Source of the DNA: Planctomycetota bacterium
GTDB lineage: Bacteria > Planctomycetota > B15-G4 > SIAN01
Assembly: GCA_028289345.1 (NCBI GenBank)
Contig: JANQQL010000015.1
Coordinates: forward strand, 433,500 to 497,499
DNA length: 64,000 nt
Reading direction: 5' to 3'
Below the pieces are notes generated by a model, which had not been told where the DNA came from, ran no database searches, and saw nothing but the letters and a program-made list of their open reading frames with translations. The position numbers and the translations under genes are program-made. This document shows, in pieces, positions 18,544-26,098 of the stretch (position 1 is the first letter of the stretch; each line of letters starts with the position of its first letter).

Positions 18544-21500
18544 ATGTCCGGCCGATCCATACTTTTCATCGCGATATGCGCTCTGGCGGTGGTGGCAGGA
18601 GGTTTGTGGCTACAACCAAAATCAGAATCGAAGTTCTCGAAGCAGGTACGGGATACCAACGAGGAAGAGATTTCAAACGCCGGTACGAAGGAATCTTCCA
18701 GTACCAAAGGCCTCATTTACCAACACAATAGGGCACTGCGCAAGCCAGACCAAACGATCAACGGTGTCAAGGCTACATCGCCACATCGACTCCAGTGCAG
18801 ATTCCAGGACGAGCAAAGGAAGCCGTTCTCCGGGCTCCGCGTTCACCTGATCGCCGACGAAGCGAGTTCGTCAGCTCACTTCGAAGGTAGTCCAGTTGCC
18901 GACGCCGCAACAATCACTAGTTCCAGCCAGATGACCAACCACGAAGGACTCGCCTCATTCGATGTAGAAACTGGCCTCTCCTATTTGATCGTGGCCCGAC
19001 GCGCAGGCTGGCAACCGGTCGTTGAGACGATCACCATCAGAGATTGGGAGCTGGACAGCCGTGAGTTCGTCGTTCGGCGATCGCCTTCAATCCGAGGTCT
19101 AGTCGTCGACGGTGAAACTGACACCCCCATTGCCGGAGCCCAGGTCGTCGCACGCCCCCGAGGAAAGGGGGAATCCTGGGAAAGCGAGTACCTGCATGGA
19201 TTGACGTACGCGCTTGCGTCCTCCGCATCGACGACGGACGCCAAGGGGAGGTTCTCCTTCTCCTCTCTCTGGGATCGCCAGCACGATGTTCACGTGACTG
19301 CGCACGGCTACCCCGAAGAGCGAGTTCCTACCTGGTTGACCAGCGGTCAAGAGATGATCATTCGACTGACCCGCAAAGGCGTTGTGCGAGGAGTGGTCCG
19401 AAACCTGGATGGCGAAGGCCTCGGCGGGGCAGAGATTCACTCCGCAAGCCGCGGACGGGAGCCGCCTTCATTGGGAATGGTAACGGCGAACGCTTCCGGG
19501 CATTTCTCACTTGAAGATATCCCGTGGGGCTTGAATACGATCGGGGCACGGGTAAAGGGCTACGCCGTTGAACTGAAGAGAGTCGAAGTCAAGGAGGGGA
19601 TGGACCAGTTCCTCGACTTCGAACTCGCACCAGAGGCCGAACTTCGTGGCTACGTTGTCGACGACCGTGGTCAGCGCGTAGCGGGGGTAGAAGTCGCCGT
19701 CCACGACGAGGTCAACCGCGTCAACCTGGGCGTCATGTCGACGGAACCCGATGGCTCGTGGTTCATGCACTGGGCGGTGGATGGCCACGACCTCTCCATC
19801 CAGACCACGAAAGAGGGCTATGCCCAAACGGACATGTTTGGGTTGACGGCTCCCGTCACCGACCTCGAGGTGGTCATTCGACGCCGTGGCGGTTTACAGG
19901 GGCGGGTGATCGACGAAGAGGGAAACCCGGTTCCGAAGTTCTCGATTCAGAACGTTCCCAGTGGTTTCGAACTCTATCGCGAGTACACCATTCGAGTAGA
20001 CATGGACCTCTGGCATGACTTCGAGTCGAAGAACGGAGAGTTTTCCATGTTCGATGTCTGGCCCAGTCGGAATGAGCTTCGCATCGAGGCCCCAGGCTTC
20101 GTTCCTTTGACGGTTCGGGACGTGGAAGTCCCTCCCGGAGAGATGGCAGACCCGCTCGAGATCACCCTCCAACGCGGAGAGACCATCTGGGGCCGATTGG
20201 TCCAGACCAATGGAGAACCGGTGGCGGGGGCCAAGATCTCGCTGCCCAACGAGTCCTTTGGCGGCAAGGTGGTCCAGAACAAGACCCATTGCTTGACAGT
20301 GTCAGATGCCCAGGGCGGATTCCAACTTCGAGGCATTCCTCCTCGAGGATTCTCGCTTCTCGTCGACACTCCGGCCCATGGAACTCTCTTCTTCGACGAC
20401 CTGGATCCCACGGAGTTCCCACGCGACTTCGTGGTGAGCCCAACAGGCCGAATCGTCGGACAACTGGAAGTTCCTTGGTCACGACCCGACACGGTGTGCT
20501 CGGTCTCTGCCACGATCCCGGGAACCTGGGTTCGGGCGAAGGTGCGTCCGGATATGACAGGCGCTTTCGAAATTCCAAGCCTTGCCCCGGGGTCTTATGT
20601 CATCGACTTCTTCGACGAATGGGGTGCTTGGGAGCACCAGGAACACGGCTATCGGTCACGTCTGGTCCACGTGGAATCGGGGAAAAGCGTGACCGTCGAC
20701 TTCTCCACCAAATCGAAGGGCGAGGTTCGCGGGCGGCTCACAAACCCACGAGATCCCACGGTCAACTACCAAGCTCGGCTCTTCAGAAAGAGCAATGACG
20801 AAGTCGTGGGAGAAACTCCTCTGAATCGGGGGGCAGTCTTCTCGTTCTTTGGGCTTTCACCGGACGCTTACCGTGTGGAGCTTTCCTCCGGAAGTCGGGG
20901 AGACTTGCTGGTCCTTGGCCAGGACGCGGTCGTGACCGACTCAAGGCCGAGAGCAGAGGTCGAGTTCACCATTCCTCCAGACGCTCTCACGGGACAAGTG
21001 CTCGACATGGACGACGCACCTGCGGATGTTCACGTTCTTCTCGTGAACCAAGACACCACTGCCGTGCAATGTCGAACTCGAGTCAGTGCAAGCGGTGACT
21101 ACGCCTTACAGACAATTCCCGATGGCGATTACCTAGTGCTCGTGAGCGGTCGCGGGTACGCGGATGACTACTACGAGGAAGTGAAGATTCCGTACTCGGA
21201 GGACGCCTCTCCGCTGGAACATTGGATGGAGCCAGAAAGCCGTGTCACGGTGACGGCCGTCGATGACCGAGAGGTTCCCATCGGAGGTGCTCAGGTCGAC
21301 CTCATCCTTCCCGATCGTCCCGAGATTCTGCCCCGCTTGTCACGCATGACGGATGGGCTCGGACACGCTGGCTTCACTCGGCTCCCTTCGGGCCGCGCAA
21401 GCATCCGCTGTTTCAAAGAAGGCTTCGTCGAGCCCGAGGAGATGACCGTGACTCTGGTGGCAGGAGACACCACGCCTGCGAGGGTCGTTCTGACACGCCT

Positions 21501-21768
21501 GGGCAGCCTCCAAGTGCGAGTCTTCGATCAAGAGGAGACCGCAGTCCCGGGAGTTGACGTGAGAGTGAGTTCTCCAGTCGCAGAGCCATCCGCCGGTCCG
21601 TGGACCGAAACCACCGATCCTCGGGGAACGATCACGATCGTCGACCTTGTTCCCGGAATCTATGCGGTCACGGTAGGAGAAGGAGTCGAAGAAATCGTGC
21701 AAGTGATCCCGGGCGAACCAACGCTCCTCCACTATGCGCTCGCGGACGAGCCGCTGTCTAGCCGCTGA
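18544..21768 (+). CDS. Large exported protein of tandem carboxypeptidase-regulatory-like domains
   Basis: 1074 residues. An N-terminal signal (MSGRSILFIAICALAVVAGG) is followed by a linker of about 60 residues. Then come roughly nine or ten beta-sandwich units, each starting like G-x-V-x-D-x-x-G-x-P-x-x-G-A-x-V, for example IRGLVVDGETDTPIAGAQVV, VRGVVRNLDGEGLGGAEI, LRGYVVDDRGQRVAGVEV, LQGRVIDEEGNPVPKFSI and IWGRLVQTNGEPVAGAKI. Each unit includes a second element such as DAKGRFSFSSL or EPDGSWFMHW. This is the CarboxypepD_reg/transthyretin-like family. No catalytic domain is present, so a structural, adhesive or polymer-binding surface role is likely. It follows the sigma/anti-sigma genes on the same strand and may be their target. 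Confidence 0.85.
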   Translation: MSGRSILFIAICALAVVAGGLWLQPKSESKFSKQVRDTNEEEISNAGTKESSSTKGLIYQHNRALRKPDQTINGVKATSPHRLQCRFQDEQRKPFSGLRVHLIADEASSSAHFEGSPVADAATITSSSQMTNHEGLASFDVETGLSYLIVARRAGWQPVVETITIRDWELDSREFVVRRSPSIRGLVVDGETDTPIAGAQVVARPRGKGESWESEYLHGLTYALASSASTTDAKGRFSFSSLWDRQHDVHVTAHGYPEERVPTWLTSGQEMIIRLTRKGVVRGVVRNLDGEGLGGAEIHSASRGREPPSLGMVTANASGHFSLEDIPWGLNTIGARVKGYAVELKRVEVKEGMDQFLDFELAPEAELRGYVVDDRGQRVAGVEVAVHDEVNRVNLGVMSTEPDGSWFMHWAVDGHDLSIQTTKEGYAQTDMFGLTAPVTDLEVVIRRRGGLQGRVIDEEGNPVPKFSIQNVPSGFELYREYTIRVDMDLWHDFESKNGEFSMFDVWPSRNELRIEAPGFVPLTVRDVEVPPGEMADPLEITLQRGETIWGRLVQTNGEPVAGAKISLPNESFGGKVVQNKTHCLTVSDAQGGFQLRGIPPRGFSLLVDTPAHGTLFFDDLDPTEFPRDFVVSPTGRIVGQLEVPWSRPDTVCSVSATIPGTWVRAKVRPDMTGAFEIPSLAPGSYVIDFFDEWGAWEHQEHGYRSRLVHVESGKSVTVDFSTKSKGEVRGRLTNPRDPTVNYQARLFRKSNDEVVGETPLNRGAVFSFFGLSPDAYRVELSSGSRGDLLVLGQDAVVTDSRPRAEVEFTIPPDALTGQVLDMDDAPADVHVLLVNQDTTAVQCRTRVSASGDYALQTIPDGDYLVLVSGRGYADDYYEEVKIPYSEDASPLEHWMEPESRVTVTAVDDREVPIGGAQVDLILPDRPEILPRLSRMTDGLGHAGFTRLPSGRASIRCFKEGFVEPEEMTVTLVAGDTTPARVVLTRLGSLQVRVFDQEETAVPGVDVRVSSPVAEPSAGPWTETTDPRGTITIVDLVPGIYAVTVGEGVEEIVQVIPGEPTLLHYALADEPLSSR

Positions 21769-21780
21769 CTCAGCATCGAA

Positions 21781-23397
21781 TCATCGACGAAGAAAGCTCA
21801 GAATCTCACGAAACTCGCTTCGGCTGAGTGACCAAAGACTCAGGAAGAAAACGACCACCCCCGCAGCGATTCCTGCGATTACCTGCAAGCCGGCGTGCAA
21901 CGGCATCGACAAGCCGAAGACATCCAGCCACTCTTCAACTCCCGCCCGCTCGATCCCCCACGCCACCGCAAACACCGCCAACCCCATCACCACCGCACAA
22001 CCAACCAACCGCACCGTCGGCAGAAGAAGCCCCCTGCGCCACAGTCCCTCCCCGTGCAACTCCAACCCCCGCGCCAACAACAACGCGTTGCACCCGGTCG
22101 CCACCGTCGTCGCCAACGCCAACCCCGGGGCTTGCCACCACGTCACGAACACGAAGTCCAGCACCACGTTCACTGTCACCGCCACCAACCCGACTCGCAC
22201 CACGCGCTTCTGACGACCACGGGCGTACTCCACGCGAGCTTGCAATAGCACCACGCTCTGAAACACCAACGTCGGCGCATAAGCGACCAGGCATGCCGCA
22301 CTGACTCGGCTATCCGCCGAAGAAAACTCTCCGCCCTCAAACAACAGCTGCATGATCGGTCGAGCGAGCAACGCCAACCCGGTCATCGCCGGAAGCCCAA
22401 AGGCCAACGCCACCCGTGCCGCCTTGAACCACGACGCCGCGAGCGTCTTCGAGTCCCCATGGGCCGCCGCCCGGGCCAGAATCGGGTAGACGGACGTTCC
22501 CAAGGCAACGCCAATCAGTCCGAGGGGAAGTTGCATCAACCGGTTCCCCAAGTAGAGCTGTCGGATCGCCCCATCTCCTTCGACCCACGCCTCCGCCACG
22601 AACCGATCCACGACGATGTTGATCTGGCTGGCGGCCAAACCCATCACCATGGGCAGCGCGCGAGAGATAACGTCGCGGACTTCGGGATGTTGCCAGCCTT
22701 CCCAGCGCAGGCGGACGCCGACGCGCCGCAGCTCCCACCACTGCACGACCACCTGCAAGCAACCGGCGATCAAGATCGCTCCGGCCACCCAGTGAGCATC
22801 GGGATGCTCCATGGAAACCAGCCCCGCCACCACCGCCGCCGCGATCCAGAACACGTTGGACAGCGCAGGAGCAAAGGCTGGCAAGAAGAACCGTCCCACC
22901 AAGTTGGCCACGGCTTGCAGCTGGGCCGCCACGCACACGAGGACCAAGAACGGCAGCATCCACAACAACAGGGATCGGGTCTGCCGCGCCACCTCCGTCG
23001 ACTCGAAAGGTGCCGTCACCCACTCATCGGGCAGGGCCCACAGTCCCCACCAAAGCACAAGAGTGAACGGAGCCAGGAACGCCACCAGCGCAGAAATCAC
23101 CGCGCTGGCAATCCGATCGCGCTGGTCGGCTCCGCCATCCTTCTCCGCTCCGGCTAGCACTGGCACCAACGCCGCCGCGAGCGCTCCCTCCCCAAACAGC
23201 CGCCGGAACAGGTTGGGCACGGTCCAGGCCATCAACACGGCTTCGGCCGTGGCGACGGGGAACACGAACACGGTGACTTTGTCGCGGATGAGTCCGAGGA
23301 TGCGGCTCAGCATAGTCGCCGAGGCGACGCTCCGCGCGGGGCGCACGGATTGCTCCGCGGCCTCTTCGTGACTTGGTTTCCCCTCCGATTCCGACAA
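21781..23397 (-). CDS. murJ: Lipid II flippase MurJ
   Basis: MOP/MATE-fold integral membrane protein of 538 residues (family 500-550) with about 14 helices, which moves lipid II across the inner membrane for peptidoglycan synthesis. Visible hallmarks are SATMLSRILGLIRDKV near the N-terminus, AWTVPNLFRRLFGEGALAAALVPV in TM1-2, and LYLGNRLMQLPLGLIGVALGTSVYPILA in the middle. The start is TTG at 23397 (23397-23395) with GGGAG about seven bases upstream. It lies 14 bp after the stop of the CRL protein and forms the end of a three-gene operon. The last 400 bp of the coding strand are unusually G/T-rich. Confidence 0.93.
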   Translation of the reverse strand: MSESEGKPSHEEAAEQSVRPARSVASATMLSRILGLIRDKVTVFVFPVATAEAVLMAWTVPNLFRRLFGEGALAAALVPVLAGAEKDGGADQRDRIASAVISALVAFLAPFTLVLWWGLWALPDEWVTAPFESTEVARQTRSLLLWMLPFLVLVCVAAQLQAVANLVGRFFLPAFAPALSNVFWIAAAVVAGLVSMEHPDAHWVAGAILIAGCLQVVVQWWELRRVGVRLRWEGWQHPEVRDVISRALPMVMGLAASQINIVVDRFVAEAWVEGDGAIRQLYLGNRLMQLPLGLIGVALGTSVYPILARAAAHGDSKTLAASWFKAARVALAFGLPAMTGLALLARPIMQLLFEGGEFSSADSRVSAACLVAYAPTLVFQSVVLLQARVEYARGRQKRVVRVGLVAVTVNVVLDFVFVTWWQAPGLALATTVATGCNALLLARGLELHGEGLWRRGLLLPTVRLVGCAVVMGLAVFAVAWGIERAGVEEWLDVFGLSMPLHAGLQVIAGIAAGVVVFFLSLWSLSRSEFREILSFLRR

Positions 23398-23411
23398 CGC
23401 GGAGCTCCCGA

Positions 23412-24941
23412 CTACCGGTCCAGCGTCCCGAGATCCATTTCCGCCATGTCCTCAGCAACCTGAAACGCTTCACCGAGCGCGCTCCCGGCTTGCCCGAGAA
23501 CAAGCCGCAAGGGAACGCCCAGAGGGACATGTTCGAGTTCATAGTCCCCGTTGCTGTCAGGCTCTGCGAAGCCGAGGGTGAGGCCCGAGACGGCATGGCG
23601 TAACTCCGCTCGATTCTCCGGATAGCGGATTGCCTCGCCCTCTTTCACTCGGAAGCGAACGTTGGCCCCTTGGCCTGCTTCCGCCAACCACTCGGTGGTG
23701 CCTCGCAGCGACTCCCCGAGCCGCAACACGGGAGCCATGTCCCGGGGCCGGACGGCAATGACCACTTGCTGCCGGTCGCGCACTCGAACGGTGCCTCGGC
23801 CATCTTCATCGGTCCGGGAGCCGTGAACGAGAGTGGGCTTGCCGTTGGCGAAGTCGTACACCTGGACGGTGCAGAACGGCAATGCCTCGCCTTCGCGACG
23901 TGTTTCAACGACGATGTCGAAGAACGGCGGGTAGGTCAGTTCGCGCTCGAGGACGGTGCCGATCAGCATTGCTTCGTCGACCTCCAGCGACCAATCGTCC
24001 GCAGGACCAAAGTCCGAGTGGGAGACTTCCACCTTCAGGGTCCCTGGCAATGGAAGGGGCAGCTCGACAATCCCCTCTTCGTCGGTGCGAGTTCGCTGGA
24101 ACGACAGCTCCACGGCCGGTGAATCGTACAGCGCGCGAACGGACTGCTCTGCCGCGGAGGGAACTTCTCCTGGTCGCGGCGGCCGACAAAGGAACTCCCA
24201 GCTCACCACTCCTCGAGAAACCGGAGCCCCGTCGGGCAACGCCACCCGCAGTCGCAACCGTGCTCCCCGAGAGTCGGGGAGCAGCGACACAGTGCGCGAA
24301 GTCTGCTCTCGCTCCGCCAAGAATGCACCGCCGCGGAAGAATCCCTCAGCCTGAGCAACCACCATGACGTCGCGACGCAGGGCCGTGGTCACCACCGCGT
24401 GACCTTCTTCATCGGTGCGAGTGAGTTCTTTGCCTCCGTGATGGAGCAACGCCACGCCGGAAAGCGGCTGGCCCGTCGCCCCATCGCGAACATCCAGCGG
24501 AACTCTTCGCCCGCGCTCCAATCGAAGCCGGTAGGGCTGAGTCAGGGAGCCCACTTCGAACGAGGCGATCCCGGGACTCACGCAGAAATCGTCGCTGACC
24601 AGAAAACAGGACAGAGGCAGCGCCGGCTCCCCGCTTGGCAAAGGAATGCGATGACGCTGCTTGGAGCGAGGGGTAAGAGGTTCGCTGACGATCTCGAAGG
24701 GTTCCTCCGCGCCGGACGCCGAGCGAATCTTGATCTGAAACGTCGGGCCCGATTGCCCCTCGGGAACGTCACTCGACAGGGCCACTTCCCACTCGGCACC
24801 GGCGACGGGTTCCGCCGGAGTCCGGGTTTCGACGCTTCGCCGCGGTTCGACACGCTCCACGGCCGGAGACGGATCGGGAAGGAGCAACACTCCGCCGATG
24901 TAGGCCAAGGTCAATCCTGCGACGCATTGACTCGCTTTCAT
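23412..24941 (-). CDS. Exported protein with carboxypeptidase-regulatory-like domains
   Basis: 509 residues from the ATG at 24941, which overlaps the stop of the upstream glycosylase gene (ATGA). The N-terminus KASQCVAGLTLAYIGGVLLLP is a signal peptide or anchor. Beta-sandwich units of the CRL type follow, for example VPLDVRDGATGQPLSGVALL with TDEEGHAVVTTALR, LRLRVALPDGAPVSRGVV with TDEEGIVELPLPLPG, and FCTVQVYDFANG with TDEDGRGTVRV. No enzymatic motif. It shares domain type with the large proteins at 18544 and 26099, suggesting a family of extracytoplasmic binding proteins. Confidence 0.75.
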   Translation of the reverse strand: MKASQCVAGLTLAYIGGVLLLPDPSPAVERVEPRRSVETRTPAEPVAGAEWEVALSSDVPEGQSGPTFQIKIRSASGAEEPFEIVSEPLTPRSKQRHRIPLPSGEPALPLSCFLVSDDFCVSPGIASFEVGSLTQPYRLRLERGRRVPLDVRDGATGQPLSGVALLHHGGKELTRTDEEGHAVVTTALRRDVMVVAQAEGFFRGGAFLAEREQTSRTVSLLPDSRGARLRLRVALPDGAPVSRGVVSWEFLCRPPRPGEVPSAAEQSVRALYDSPAVELSFQRTRTDEEGIVELPLPLPGTLKVEVSHSDFGPADDWSLEVDEAMLIGTVLERELTYPPFFDIVVETRREGEALPFCTVQVYDFANGKPTLVHGSRTDEDGRGTVRVRDRQQVVIAVRPRDMAPVLRLGESLRGTTEWLAEAGQGANVRFRVKEGEAIRYPENRAELRHAVSGLTLGFAEPDSNGDYELEHVPLGVPLRLVLGQAGSALGEAFQVAEDMAEMDLGTLDR

Positions 24942-25732
24942 TTCTTGGCCCGTAAGAGCTTGCGACGCTTCAACTCGTTGATGAGACCGCGAGACCATTT
25001 CTCCGGCACAGCGCGCGCTGGGTGTTCCCAGTCGACGACCTTGGCTTCCCCCAGCTCGTCACGCAGCAATTCGCCCAACGCCGCTTGCACATCGCGGCCG
25101 AGCAGCACCACCCCCCGTGGCTGCAACGTCTCCAGGGTGTCCTTGCAATTGGCTGCACGCAGTTCATTCAGTTCTTCGAGCAGCGCACGAGCGTCGCGTT
25201 TCCCTCGAGCCCGCACCGCTCGACCCAAGTCCGCCGGCGTCACGTTCTTCCCGGTCTCCGGACTGATGAACAGGAGCGGACAGGGATTCGCCACCACGAC
25301 GTCACGGCACCCCTTCTCTGCCGAGCCGAACGCCTCTTCGAGAAACCGATAGATCCGCACCGACGAGGACTCGAAGGTCCGACTCAAGAAGGGTTGCAGC
25401 GTGCTCGGTGCAAGACCCGGCACCTCGACCCCGAAGTCGCGCGCTTCGAGAGTCTTCGCGAACTTGGGCAAAGCGCTGCGCAAGCGCTTGACGTCCGTGA
25501 ACGGGATCCCGGTCTGGGCCATGCCGTAGGGCCCCGGGTTCAGGCCAAACACGACCAGGGGATGGCGGCCATGGGGATAGACCGAGCGGTACACCGAATG
25601 CCACTTCTCGCCGTACTCACCCGGATTCCAAACCAACCAGCCCGCCGCCTGTTCGACCGCTTTGCCGAACTTGCGCCAACGGCGAGAACTTCGCCGCCAG
25701 GCCGCCCCCCAGGGATCGGCTGCTTGGATCAT
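24938..25732 (-). CDS. SMUG1-type uracil-DNA glycosylase
   Basis: 264 residues from the ATG at 25732, preceded by an AGGAGG-like site. Motif I, VFGLNPGPYGMAQTGIPFTDV (about 58-78), matches the SMUG1 signature GMNPGPxGMxQTGVPF, where Asn takes the role of the water-activating residue. A later WEHPARAVPEKW segment corresponds to motif II (the minor-groove wedge, usually HPSPR). VVANPCPLLFIS and GVVLLGRDVQAAL are other conserved cores. It removes uracil and related lesions from DNA in base-excision repair. Length agrees with bacterial SMUG1 homologues. It is first in an operon with a CRL protein and MurJ, an odd partnership. Confidence 0.85.
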   Translation of the reverse strand: MIQAADPWGAAWRRSSRRWRKFGKAVEQAAGWLVWNPGEYGEKWHSVYRSVYPHGRHPLVVFGLNPGPYGMAQTGIPFTDVKRLRSALPKFAKTLEARDFGVEVPGLAPSTLQPFLSRTFESSSVRIYRFLEEAFGSAEKGCRDVVVANPCPLLFISPETGKNVTPADLGRAVRARGKRDARALLEELNELRAANCKDTLETLQPRGVVLLGRDVQAALGELLRDELGEAKVVDWEHPARAVPEKWSRGLINELKRRKLLRAKK

Positions 25733-26098
25733 GACTCCTCCTGCATTCAGTGGGAGAGACCGGGCTCCCGAAATCCGACGGCTGCGTTCGCCCTGGTTTC
25801 GCGAGTGCATGCTGAGAAAAGGAGGAGCCGGGTTCAACTGCGGGGAGGAATCGCCACCAACGACTGCGCCTGGTCGTTCGAGGGTCCCAACAAGGAACCC
25901 CATCGGCTCGCAGACCGGTGAGAAAGGCTCGGATGGCCGATCGAGAGTTTTTCGCCTCCGTCGAGGAGTCCGACCGCAGGCGAACCAGTGAATTCGTCAA
26001 CGATTTCAGAACGGAGACGGAGGTGAGCAGATCCGATCGGGCGCCGAAAGGCTCTTTCACCGACCTGCCGGGCAGCGGGTGGGACTCCTCGGTCGCCA
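25733..26098. other. 366-bp intergenic region mostly occupied by a palindrome
   Basis: Lies between the SMUG1-like gene's upstream side and the 3' end of the sigma-fusion gene. The frame upstream of 25732 stays open to 25903 but is unlike coding sequence. The right half is palindrome P4. Confidence 0.5.
25910..26068. repeat. Family A palindromic repeat, copy P4 (159 bp)
   Basis: Outer arms GCAGACCGGTGAGAAAGGCT and AGGCTCTTTCACCGACCTGC pair with few mismatches. The inner arms CCGATCGAGAG/GATCCGATCGGGCG and TCGCCTCCGTC/GACGGAGGTGA also pair. The sequence between is shared with copies at 34617 and 50454 (for example GAGGAGTCCGACCG and GCGAA). Whole-length folding as one hairpin is possible on either strand. 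Confidence 0.75.
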
